Shown in pieces: positions 1 to 7,926 of a stretch of DNA of 64,000 nt (within the stretch, counting starts at the first letter, position 1; every line of letters begins with the position of its first letter). The translations under genes and the position numbers were made by a program. This stretch comes from Bog-756 sp963756515 (GTDB lineage: Bacteria > Actinomycetota > Acidimicrobiia > Acidimicrobiales > RAAP-2). The stretch is from positions 310,001-374,000 of the forward strand of contig CAVWNV010000013.1 in assembly GCA_963756515.1 (NCBI GenBank). The letters run 5' to 3'. Below the pieces are notes generated by a model that worked only from the letters and a program-made list of their open reading frames with translations, was not told the origin of the DNA and searched no databases.

Positions 1-1189
1 ACCGGCGCAGCGCGCCCTGGCTCAGCCGCCGGCGCAGCATGGGGTTGGCCAGGATCGACTCGCTCGCCTCGACCAGCTCCGGTACCGAGGAGGCCAGCAA
101 GCCGGACTCGCCGTCGATCACCGCATCCTCGTGACCGGCGATGCGGGTGGCCACGGCCGGGGTCCCGCAGGCGGCCGCCTCGGTGATGGTCATGCCCCAT
201 CCCTCGCGCACCGATGTCGAACACAACAGCCAGGCCCGCCGGTACACCTCGACCAGCTCGGCGTCCGTCACCCGCCCCGGGAGGGTGAGCCACTCCCCCG
301 CCCCGGCGTGGGCGACGAGGTCCTCGAGCTCGGGTCGTTCGTATCCCTCGCCCACGACCATGGCCCGGAGCCGGGGCTGGCGCTCCTTGAGGGCCACCAT
401 GGCCTCGACGAACCAGGCGAACCGCTTGACCGGGACCAGGCGGCCCACGGCCACGACGAAGGGGTCGGCATCGAGGGTGCCGCCCGGCGTGAAGCGGTCG
501 TCGATCCCCGGCGGCACCACCGTGACCCGGTCCCGGGAGAAGCGGAGCCGCCGGACCAGGTCGTCGCGGGCCGAATCGGACAGCGTGACGATCTGGCTCC
601 GCCGGTAGAAGGGCGGGGCCAGCCGGTGCTCGACGCCGTACCCCAGCCGGGCCAGGGTGGGGGACAGCGCCATGTCCCACATCTCGGCGTGGACGTGATG
701 GAGGAAGACCACACGGGGACAGTGGCTCCACACCGGCGAGAAGAACGGCATCCCGTTCCAGATCTCGACAAGACCGTCCCCGGTTCCGATCTTGTGCCGG
801 AACCCGGCCACGGCCGTGCGGGGGAAGACGGCATACCGACCGGCGCGGCGGTTGACGGTATAACCGCTGCGGCGGATGGCCCGGGCCGCCCCGTCGACCC
901 TGGACGTCCACAGGCGGACGTCGATGCCGGCGTCGGCCCACCGCGTCAGGATCTCGTGGGCATGGAGCTCGGACCCACCGGCTTCGGCGTCGTCGAGGTC
1001 CCGCCAGGCCACGACGTCCACCCGACGCAGTCCGGCCTCCCCGGCCGTCCGGGCCAACCGGTCGCGGCTCTCGGCCCGGCGGCGACCGCGCTCCTGCCCT
1101 TCGATCCCGTCGGCCTCGTGCGGATCGGCGGCACGGTCACGGGCCACCGCCTCCGGGCCCACCGCCCCACGTTCGATGCCACTGCTCAC
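1..1189 (-). CDS. GT4-family glycosyltransferase (3' end outside window)
   Basis: A GT-B fold glycosyltransferase of the GT4 type, expected to move a sugar from a nucleotide-sugar donor to a membrane-linked glycan acceptor on the cytoplasmic side. About 396 residues are visible and the C-terminus runs off the left edge. The acceptor half includes VDVVAWRDLDDAEAGGSE and VVFLHHVHAEMWD. The donor half has VVPPGID, VAVGRLVPVKR and the E-x7-E motif in REGWGMTITEAAACGTP. The GTG at 1189 overlaps the stop of the upstream flippase as GTGA, so I chose it; the first 50 or so residues are charged and not conserved-looking. Co-transcription with the flippase suggests a role in the same exported glycan. 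Donor and acceptor cannot be read from sequence. Confidence 0.85.
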   Translation of the reverse strand, partial: MSSGIERGAVGPEAVARDRAADPHEADGIEGQERGRRRAESRDRLARTAGEAGLRRVDVVAWRDLDDAEAGGSELHAHEILTRWADAGIDVRLWTSRVDGAARAIRRSGYTVNRRAGRYAVFPRTAVAGFRHKIGTGDGLVEIWNGMPFFSPVWSHCPRVVFLHHVHAEMWDMALSPTLARLGYGVEHRLAPPFYRRSQIVTLSDSARDDLVRRLRFSRDRVTVVPPGIDDRFTPGGTLDADPFVVAVGRLVPVKRFAWFVEAMVALKERQPRLRAMVVGEGYERPELEDLVAHAGAGEWLTLPGRVTDAELVEVYRRAWLLCSTSVREGWGMTITEAAACGTPAVATRIAGHEDAVIDGESGLLASSVPELVEASESILANPMLRRRLSQGALRR

Positions 1190-2820
1190 ACTGGTCCCCC
1201 GAGGTCGCGTCGGCCAATACTACTGATCCCGTCGTCCTGACCCGTGGAGGACGAGCGGTGCCACCAGCGCAGGTGTACGACCGCGAAGGCCACGGCCACG
1301 GCCAGAGCCAGACCGCCCTGCACGGCCAGCTCGGCCCGGGCGGTGGGCACGATGGCACCGTGGGCCCTATGGATGAGGATCAGCAACGCCACCACGCCGA
1401 TGGCCAACAGGACGACGATCCACCGACGGGCCGCCCCGAAGAGGTAGTTGGTCATCACGACGACGAGGCCGAGGCAGGCCATGGCGCCGACCAAGGTGGC
1501 AAAGGCCGGTGCACCTCCGCTGAGCTGAGCCGAGAACACCGCCGTCAGGAACTGCTCCGGTGCCACCAGGGCGATGGCCAGCAGTACCGCCGAAGGCACC
1601 ATCAGGAACACGAGGGTGACGGCCAACTGGCGCAGGGCGTGCTGGCCCTGGTGCCAACGGAGGGCGGCTTCGGGCAGGATGTAGCTCCCGAGGAGGATGG
1701 CCCCGAACACCAGGGACTTGCTGGCCACCGAGATCGCCGCGTAGGGGCCGGCACTGGACGGGTCGAGTCGGCCGACGAGGATGATGTCGGCGTTCTGGAG
1801 GATTCCGAGGAGCACGAAGCCGACGAAGGCCACCGTCAGGTCGATGGAGAGTGTCCGATCCTTCGCCACCAGGTCCGGTGCCAGCGACGCCGCGGCCGGA
1901 TAGTTCCAGGCCCGACCGGAGAGCAGGCGGGCGTGCACCGTGGCCACCACCTCCCCGAGCAGGAGGCCGATCCCATAGCCGGCGATACCGAATCCGGCCG
2001 CGGCGAAGCACAGCACGAAGACCGTCCGGATCCCGATCTCGACGATGAGGTTCAGGCCGAGCCCGGCATAGCGGCGGTGGGACTGGAGTACGGCACGGTC
2101 GATGCACAGCAGCAACCACACCCCGCCGGCGATGAGCACGGCGGCCACGCCACCGGAGCTGGGCAGGCGGAGGGCCGATGCCAGGGGCGCCTCGATCGCC
2201 ACCGAGAATGCCACCCACAGGACCAGTCCGACCAGACACCGCCGGGCCAGGCGGGTCGTCCACCGGTGGACGTGCTCCTGGCGCCCCTGGGCCGCCGCCG
2301 CCGCGATACGGCGCACCACGCCGACCAGCAGGGCCGAACCCGGCATGGACAGGACGAAGAACAGTCCGAGCAGCTGGGCCACTCCCCCGTACTGGCGGGG
2401 CGTCAGGAGCCGGGCGATCAGTACGGTGGCCACGATGTTGAGCCCGTTGGCCACCAGGCCCCCGACGGCCAGCGGGCCGGCCTGGAAGATCCCGCTGACG
2501 AAGGAGCCGCCGCCGGTGCCCGCATCCTCGGTGGCCTCGGCCCCGCCCGGTCCGTCGGCCGGTCCGGACCAGCCGAGGCGCCCGCCCCCCTCGACGAAGG
2601 GATCGGGCATGAGCCCACCCGACGGGGTCAGGGCCACGGTGTCCACGAGGGACTCCTCGGCCACGACCAGTTCGTCGGGCACGCCGTCGGCCCCGGTCCT
2701 CTCCTCAGGTCCACCCGAGGCCCCGGCCGAGTCGTCCAGCGTGCGTCGGTGGCGCCGGTTGGCCCAGCTGGCCCAGCTGGCTCGGTTGGCTCGGGTGCTG
2801 CGGCGCGGCCAGGTCGTCAC
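1186..2820 (-). CDS. Wzx-like oligosaccharide flippase (MATE-type fold)
   Basis: A polytopic membrane protein of 544 residues resembling polysaccharide flippases that move lipid-linked sugars across the membrane. The first 105 residues or so are hydrophilic and acidic. Hydrophobic segments then begin near GPLAVGGLVANGLNIVATVL and continue with the regular spacing expected of 12-14 helices. The motif IARLLTPRQYGGVAQLLGLF after the first helix is typical of this superfamily. The start is the GTG at 2820; several internal starts exist before the first helix and the true one is uncertain. A short internal DNA repeat gives ASWASWA near residues 14-20. The 270 bp upstream (2821-3090) holds no convincing gene. 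The stop overlaps the GT4 start. Confidence 0.8.
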   Translation of the reverse strand: MTTWPRRSTRANRASWASWANRRHRRTLDDSAGASGGPEERTGADGVPDELVVAEESLVDTVALTPSGGLMPDPFVEGGGRLGWSGPADGPGGAEATEDAGTGGGSFVSGIFQAGPLAVGGLVANGLNIVATVLIARLLTPRQYGGVAQLLGLFFVLSMPGSALLVGVVRRIAAAAAQGRQEHVHRWTTRLARRCLVGLVLWVAFSVAIEAPLASALRLPSSGGVAAVLIAGGVWLLLCIDRAVLQSHRRYAGLGLNLIVEIGIRTVFVLCFAAAGFGIAGYGIGLLLGEVVATVHARLLSGRAWNYPAAASLAPDLVAKDRTLSIDLTVAFVGFVLLGILQNADIILVGRLDPSSAGPYAAISVASKSLVFGAILLGSYILPEAALRWHQGQHALRQLAVTLVFLMVPSAVLLAIALVAPEQFLTAVFSAQLSGGAPAFATLVGAMACLGLVVVMTNYLFGAARRWIVVLLAIGVVALLILIHRAHGAIVPTARAELAVQGGLALAVAVAFAVVHLRWWHRSSSTGQDDGISSIGRRDLGGPV

Positions 2821-3090
2821 TGACGGGGTCCAGCCCGGTGGCCGTGCCCAGTCAGGCGGGTCCGCGCCGGTCGGCCACGGTGCGGACCCGGGGTCGTGGC
2901 GGCGCCGGCGGCGCTCGCCCCCCTTGTGCCCGGACCTGCCATCGGCTTCCCTTTCCCTCGGTCCGCCGGGCTGCTCCGGCCGGGGAACGTCCCGATGGCC
3001 ATCCCGGTCGGGACGAGCGCACAGGATACCTCGCGCCCGAGCCGGCGAACGGAGCCGAGTGGTGGTCGGATCCGGGGCCGGACCCCCGGC

Positions 3091-5265
3091 TCAGCCCCCG
3101 GCCCGGGCCGATCCGCCGGCCGCCGCGGCCCGCGCCGCCAGTTCCGCCGCGAACCAGGCCGCAGCCTGGGCGGCGTCGGTCTGCTCGTGGTGCAGGCCCA
3201 GCCGCACCAGGGTGGGAAGGATCATCGGCCGCAGCAACATCCCGCCGTACACCGAGATGTGCTCTTGGTCGTCGTCCCGCACGTCGACGCCGTGGAGCGT
3301 GTACGTGTAGCTGCCGGCCGGGTCGAGCATGTGGTTGAGGTCGATGACCGAGGCCACGTGGGGATGGCGGGCCACGGTGGCCTTCACCAGCGCGTTGTAG
3401 GCGTCGGTGCGGCTGGGTTGGTTGATGTCCCACGGTGTCCCGTCGGGCGCCTCGGTGGTCTGCTGAATGTAGGGAAGGGTGAAGATCACGACGTGGGCGC
3501 CCCTCGACGACAGGATCTGGATGGCCGTGCTGAGCTCACTGGCGTAGAGGTGGTCCCAGGCCGGTTGACCGATCTGGGTCCAGGCACCGTCGACGATTCG
3601 GTCGGACACCTCCCAACGCCCGAGCTCGACAGCCACGACGTCGGGGTCGGTCCGGTCGATCTCGGACCGCCATTTCTGCTGCCAGCCCGCGCACCCCGGA
3701 GCGGCGGGACCGATCGATCCCTCGATGTTCACCGTGCTGTCGGGGTCGAGATCACAGCCCACCTGCCCCTGGTTGTCGACCGACGCGCCCCAGGCGCCCG
3801 CCTGCATCGACAAACCCGCCCCCAGCGTCTCGGCCATCGAGTCTCCGAGGAGGAGCACCTTGACCTTCTGCCCCGCCCCGAGGCCCGGCGGTGGGGCCGA
3901 TGGCACGGCGAACAGACCCGACCCGTTGGCCTGGTGCCGTAGGGCGGGAGCGGCCGGAGCCGGCGTCGGCGCCACCGTGGCGGTCGCCACCGCCAGCACC
4001 ACCACGGCCAATCCGACGGGAATGGCGGCCAGCAGGTGCCATCCCGGTAGGGCCCGGCGGTTCCGGATCGGCATCTCGACCAGGTGGTACGAGACCACCG
4101 CGGCCGCGGCCGTGGCAGCCAGACGGGCGGCCAGCAGTGCCGGTCCGGAGAGCCCGGTCCGCTGGTTGTCGATCATGAGGAACAGGGGGAAGTGGTAGAG
4201 GTACAGCCCGTAGGAGATGCGGCCGATGTAGCCGAGCACCCCGACGGCGAGGACCCGGGACACGAGGGCACGGGGCCGGGCCACCACGACCAGGATGACC
4301 GCGGCGGTGGCCACGGCCACGGCCAGGAACCCGCCGTCGTACAGAAAGCCGGCCTGACCGCTCAGGGTGTGGAGGAGCCAGAGCAGGACCACGGCTCCGA
4401 GGCCACCGACCAGAGCCACGGCCGCACCCGGGGAGAGGTGTCCGCCGTCCCGCTTGCTGCCGGCCACCCAGCGTCGGATGTGGGGCATGGCCACGGCCAG
4501 GAGGGCACCGGTCATGATCTCCTGGATCCGGGTGTCCGTTCCGTAGTACAGGCGGGAGAGGTCCACGCCGTGGTTGAACAGCACCACCGTCACCGATGTC
4601 GACAGGACGATCCCGGCCGACGCCACCACGGCCAGACCCCGCCGACCCCGGTGCCGGAGCACGAAGAGGGCCAGCGCCGGCCAGACCACGTAGAACTGCT
4701 CCTCCACGGCCAGGGACCACGTGTGCAGGAGCGGCGAAGGCGGTCCGTAACGGACGAAGTAGCTCTGGCCCGACAGGATGAACCGCCAGTTGGCCACGTA
4801 CGTCAGGGTCGAGAAGGCGTCCCCCCGGAGGGTGGACAGCGTGCTGGGTTCGGCGAACCATCGGGCGTAGGCCGCCACCAGCAGCATCAGGAGGAACAGC
4901 CCCGGGAGCAGACGTCGGGCCCGGCGCTCGTAGAAGCGGAGGAAGGCCACCGTTCCGGACCCTGCCCACTCCTCCACCAGCAGCGACGTGATGAGGTAGC
5001 CCGAGAGTACGAAGAAGATGTCCACTCCGAGCAGTCCGCCTCCGAACCAGCCCACCCCGGCGTGGAACCCGAGCACCCCGATGACAGCCACCGCACGGAT
5101 GCCGTCGAGCCCGGCCACATGGGGACGCGACCGTCGCGTCGACGTCGACGTCGACGTCGGCATCGACGTGCCGGGGCCGGTGTCGACCGACGGCGGCGCC
5201 TGGCGCTCCTCGACGACGAGATCCACGGTGGCCACGGCAGTCGATCGTTGCACGTCCGAGGTCAC
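3091..5265 (-). CDS. O-acyltransferase family 3 with C-terminal SGNH domain (copy 1)
   Basis: A 724-residue OafA-type protein: an N-terminal multi-helix acyltransferase-3 domain (about residues 45-400) followed by a periplasmic or external SGNH hydrolase-like domain (about 450-690). The family moves acyl groups, often acetyl, onto surface polysaccharides. Visible signatures are LDGIRAVAVIGVLGFHAG, GVDIFFVLSGYLITSLL, RRARRLLPGLFLL and PSPLLHTWSLAVEEQFYVVW. The SGNH block has GDSMAETLGAG with the nucleophile Ser, and DDDQEHISVYGG near the C-terminus supplies the Asp/His pair. The GTG at 5265 lacks a clear ribosome-binding site. It is divergent from the GT-C gene at 5394 and has a full paralogue at 11249-13426. 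A tandem GTCGAC stretch (5138-5167) encodes a Thr/Ser run just before the first helix. Confidence 0.88.
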   Translation of the reverse strand: MTSDVQRSTAVATVDLVVEERQAPPSVDTGPGTSMPTSTSTSTRRSRPHVAGLDGIRAVAVIGVLGFHAGVGWFGGGLLGVDIFFVLSGYLITSLLVEEWAGSGTVAFLRFYERRARRLLPGLFLLMLLVAAYARWFAEPSTLSTLRGDAFSTLTYVANWRFILSGQSYFVRYGPPSPLLHTWSLAVEEQFYVVWPALALFVLRHRGRRGLAVVASAGIVLSTSVTVVLFNHGVDLSRLYYGTDTRIQEIMTGALLAVAMPHIRRWVAGSKRDGGHLSPGAAVALVGGLGAVVLLWLLHTLSGQAGFLYDGGFLAVAVATAAVILVVVARPRALVSRVLAVGVLGYIGRISYGLYLYHFPLFLMIDNQRTGLSGPALLAARLAATAAAAVVSYHLVEMPIRNRRALPGWHLLAAIPVGLAVVVLAVATATVAPTPAPAAPALRHQANGSGLFAVPSAPPPGLGAGQKVKVLLLGDSMAETLGAGLSMQAGAWGASVDNQGQVGCDLDPDSTVNIEGSIGPAAPGCAGWQQKWRSEIDRTDPDVVAVELGRWEVSDRIVDGAWTQIGQPAWDHLYASELSTAIQILSSRGAHVVIFTLPYIQQTTEAPDGTPWDINQPSRTDAYNALVKATVARHPHVASVIDLNHMLDPAGSYTYTLHGVDVRDDDQEHISVYGGMLLRPMILPTLVRLGLHHEQTDAAQAAAWFAAELAARAAAAGGSARAGG
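5138..5167. repeat. Hexamer tandem repeat GTCGAC in acyltransferase N-terminus
   Basis: Three perfect GTCGAC units (5138-5155) followed by two degenerate units. The period of six keeps the acyltransferase in frame and encodes an alternating Thr/Ser stretch before the first membrane helix. Confidence 0.6.
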
Positions 5266-5313
5266 GCTCGTATATCGGCCCCGAGCCCGGACAAATCAAA
5301 TTTCCGCTAATAG

Positions 5314-5328
5314 CTATACAGCGTATAG
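5314..5328. promoter_or_regulatory. Inverted repeat in the divergent acyltransferase/GT-C intergenic region (copy 1)
   Basis: CTATAC-AGC-GTATAG is a perfect 6+3+6 inverted repeat in an unusually AT-rich patch (about 5291-5330) between the two divergent starts. It lies about 50 bp upstream of the -10 box of the GT-C gene. A regulator-binding site is plausible but unproven. Confidence 0.4.
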
Positions 5329-5379
5329 ATGGGGCGCCACCCGGCGGTACGGTCATCTCACCCGGTGACCACCCCGACG

Positions 5380-5385
5380 TAGGCT
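5380..5385 (+). promoter_or_regulatory. -10 box TAGGCT, leaderless start of the gene at 5394
   Basis: TAGGCT lies 8 nt before the ATG at 5394, which puts the expected transcription start on or next to the start codon. No Shine-Dalgarno sequence is present. Confidence 0.6.
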
Positions 5386-5393
5386 GACCGGTC

Positions 5394-6791
5394 ATGCGTT
5401 CCCGGAGGCACTCCCCGCCACGCTGGTGGGTGTGGTTGGGCCTCTGGACGGCAGTGGGGCTGGGCATCCGGCTGGCCACCGTCTACAGCCAGCCCGACAA
5501 GGTGGCCGGAGGCGACGCCTACTACTACCACTACGCGGCCAATCTCCTGGTCAGCGGCCACGGTTTCATCAACCCGTACCTCTACTACCCCCATGCCGAG
5601 CACCACGTGATCCAGTCGGCGTCGTTCCCGCCGCTGTTCATCTTCCTGGTGGCCGTCCCCTCGGCCGTGGGACTGAAGAGCTTCCTGGCCGAACGGGTCT
5701 GGTGCTGCATCCTGGGTGCGGCGGCCATCGTGGTTTGCGGCTACGCCGGACGTGAGATCGGCGGTCGGCGGGTCGGCCTCATCGCCGCCTTCCTGGTGGC
5801 GGTGTACCCCAACATCTGGATGACCGACGAGCTGGCCCTGTCGGAGACCATCGCCCCACTGCTGGTGGCCGGGGTGCTCTGGTGCACGTATCGCTTCTGG
5901 AGACAGCCCACCACGGCCCGCGCCGTCGTCCTCGCCGTGGTCATCGGCTTGGCCATGCTGGGTCGGGACGAGCTCACCCTGCTGGTGATCTTCATCCTGG
6001 TCCCCCTGGTGTTGTTGGCCCGGGCCCTGTCGTGGAGGCGACGACTGGCCACGCTCGGGATCGGCCTCGTCACCGTGGCCCTGGTGGTGGCGCCGTGGGT
6101 GGGGTACAACCTGAGCCGGTTCCAGAAGCCGGTGTTCATCAGTAGCGGCCTCGGCGTCACACTGGCTTCGGCCGACTGCGCCACGACCTACTCCGGCCAG
6201 TTCGAGGGCTACTGGTCCATGCCCTGCGCGCTGGCCTACGCCCGCAATCCCTCGGTCAACGTCCACGGCGACGACTCGGTGGAGTCCTCCGAGCTTCAGC
6301 ACCTGGCGCTCGACTACGTCCGGGCCCACGAGAATCGGCTGGTGCCGGTGACCCTGGCCAAGGTGGGTCGGGCCTACGGGTTCTTCCATCCCATGCAACA
6401 GGTCTATCTCGACTCCTACGTCGAGACGCGCCCGTATCACTGGGCGGTGACCGGCCTGGTGATGTACTACGTGCTGTTGGCGATGTCCGTCGGCGGCACG
6501 GTCATCCTCCGTCGCCGACGTATCCCTTCGTTCCCGCTGTGGGCCATCGGTCTCGATGTGGTGTGCTCGGTGGCGCTGACCTTCGGACAGACGCGTTACC
6601 GGACCACGTTCGAGGTCTCACTGGTATTGTTGGCTGCTGTCCAGCTCGAGTGGCTGTGGTCCCGACTGCGGAGGAGCGGCGACCACGGGCCGGGCCCGGC
6701 CCAGGACTCGGACGCAGGGCTCGAACCGCCGGTCACCGTCGTCGAACCGGCCCGGGCCGGACCGTCGGGCGAACCGGCGATCAGCAGGTAG
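5394..6791 (+). CDS. GT-C membrane glycosyltransferase, PMT/ArnT-like (copy 1)
   Basis: A 465-residue integral membrane protein with the layout of GT-C enzymes that use polyprenyl-phosphate sugars as donors. After the first helix (WVWLGLWTAVGLGIRLATVY) comes an extracytoplasmic loop with GGDAYYYHYAANLLVSGHGF, holding the acidic residue expected for catalysis. About ten further hydrophobic segments follow, including AVYPNIWMTDELALSE and GRDELTLLVIFILVPLVLL. It lacks a signal peptide apart from its first helix. The gene heads a unit with the GT2 gene (6-bp gap) and DUF2304. The copy at 9665-11080 shares long identical blocks (WLGLWTAVGLGIR, CGYAGREIGGRRVGL, AVYPNIWM). Substrate unknown. Confidence 0.8.
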   Translation: MRSRRHSPPRWWVWLGLWTAVGLGIRLATVYSQPDKVAGGDAYYYHYAANLLVSGHGFINPYLYYPHAEHHVIQSASFPPLFIFLVAVPSAVGLKSFLAERVWCCILGAAAIVVCGYAGREIGGRRVGLIAAFLVAVYPNIWMTDELALSETIAPLLVAGVLWCTYRFWRQPTTARAVVLAVVIGLAMLGRDELTLLVIFILVPLVLLARALSWRRRLATLGIGLVTVALVVAPWVGYNLSRFQKPVFISSGLGVTLASADCATTYSGQFEGYWSMPCALAYARNPSVNVHGDDSVESSELQHLALDYVRAHENRLVPVTLAKVGRAYGFFHPMQQVYLDSYVETRPYHWAVTGLVMYYVLLAMSVGGTVILRRRRIPSFPLWAIGLDVVCSVALTFGQTRYRTTFEVSLVLLAAVQLEWLWSRLRRSGDHGPGPAQDSDAGLEPPVTVVEPARAGPSGEPAISR

Positions 6792-6797
6792 GACCAC

Positions 6798-7556
6798 GTG
6801 AACCCGAAGACCAACGACCCGAAGATGCTCGTGGTACTGCCGGCCCTCAACGAGGAGCGTTCGGTCGGGATCGTCGTCAAAGAGGTCCGGACGGCCGTGC
6901 CCGAGGGCACGATCCTGGTGGTCGACGACGGATCGGTCGACGCCACCGCGGCCGAGGCGGTGGAGGCCGGAGCCGAAGTGGTGTCCAACCCGTTCAACCT
7001 CGGGGTGGGCGGGGCCATGCGGGTGGGATTCCGGGTGGCGCTGGCCCGCGGGTTCGACGTGCTGGTGCAGGTGGACGCGGACGGCCAGCACGACGCCCGT
7101 GACATCGGGACCCTGGTGGCGGCCCTGGACGACGAACCGGGACCCCAGGTGGTGATCGGTGCCCGGTTCGCCGGCGTGGGGGACATCGCCGTGCCGAGGG
7201 CGCGCCGCGTGGCCATGCGCCTGCTGGCCCGCTACCTGTCGCGGGTCACCGCCACCAGGCTGACCGACGTCACATCGGGATTCCGGGCCCACAACCGCGC
7301 CGGCATCGAGCTGTTCGCCCGGCACTATCCGGCCGACTACCTGTCCGACACGGTGGAATCCCTGATCATCGTGGCCGACGCCGGTGGACGGGTCCACCAG
7401 GTGCCGGTGACCATGCGGCCCCGACTGGCCGGGTCCCCGAGCCAGTCGCCCTTGCGGGCGGCCGTCTACCTGTTGCGCGTGGTGGCGGTCCTGATCCTCT
7501 CGGTGTTCCGTCGGCACTCGAACCCCAACCGGCAACGAAGGACGGAGGCCCTGTGA
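6798..7556 (+). CDS. GT2 glycosyltransferase, DPM1/GtrB-like
   Basis: A 252-residue GT-A fold family 2 enzyme likely to load a sugar onto polyprenyl phosphate on the cytoplasmic side. Motifs include VLPALNEERSVGIVV, LVVDDGSVDAT, the NLGVGGAMRVGF region and the metal-binding VQVDADGQHD. The fold ends with SGFRAHNRAGIELF and a hydrophobic C-terminal stretch (AAVYLLRVVAVLILSVF) that probably associates with the membrane. Start GTG at 6798, six bases after the GT-C stop; an ATG at residue 10 is an alternative. It sits between a GT-C enzyme and DUF2304, a combination typical of lipid-sugar donor synthesis feeding a membrane transferase. Confidence 0.85.
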   Translation: MNPKTNDPKMLVVLPALNEERSVGIVVKEVRTAVPEGTILVVDDGSVDATAAEAVEAGAEVVSNPFNLGVGGAMRVGFRVALARGFDVLVQVDADGQHDARDIGTLVAALDDEPGPQVVIGARFAGVGDIAVPRARRVAMRLLARYLSRVTATRLTDVTSGFRAHNRAGIELFARHYPADYLSDTVESLIIVADAGGRVHQVPVTMRPRLAGSPSQSPLRAAVYLLRVVAVLILSVFRRHSNPNRQRRTEAL

Positions 7557-7906
7557 CCGGAGTCCACATCATCGCCCTGGTGAGCGCCCTGGTCACGCTC
7601 ACCGTCATCATCGAGCTGTCGCGGCGGCGCCACCTCCACGAGAAGTACGCCATCGTCTGGTTGGTGGTGGCCGTGGTCATCGCCATCTTCGCCGTCTTCC
7701 CCGGCCTGTTCAACTCGTTGGCCCACTCCTTCGGGGTCAAGAACCCGCCCGACCTGCTGACGGTGCTGGCCGCCCTGTTCCTGCTCACCGTGTGCGTCCG
7801 GCTCAGCTGGGAGGTGGGGCGCCTGGAGGACCGCTCGCGGGCCCTGGCCGAGGAGGTGGCCCTGCTGCGCAAGGACCTCGACGACCGGACACTCGAACCC
7901 AGGTGA
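7553..7906 (+). CDS. DUF2304-family small membrane protein
   Basis: A 117-residue protein with three hydrophobic segments (about residues 4-20, 31-52 and 68-85) and a charged coiled C-terminus (GRLEDRSRALAEEVALLRK). The pattern, including RRRHLHEKYAIVWLV, matches DUF2304 proteins, which are commonly encoded beside GT2 enzymes and may help anchor or regulate them; the biochemical role is not established. GTG start overlapping the GT2 stop as GTGA, so translation is probably coupled. Its stop is 20 bp from the convergent FAD gene. Confidence 0.8.
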   Translation: MTGVHIIALVSALVTLTVIIELSRRRHLHEKYAIVWLVVAVVIAIFAVFPGLFNSLAHSFGVKNPPDLLTVLAALFLLTVCVRLSWEVGRLEDRSRALAEEVALLRKDLDDRTLEPR

Positions 7907-7926
7907 GCCGGACCTGATCGGGCCGC

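Noticed and set aside
1258..2823. Long plus-strand open frame opposite the flippase (and similar long antisense frames opposite most genes)
   Set aside because: GC-rich codon bias keeps the opposite strand open; the translations are His/Gly/Arg/Asp-rich without domains, while the minus-strand frames show clear families.
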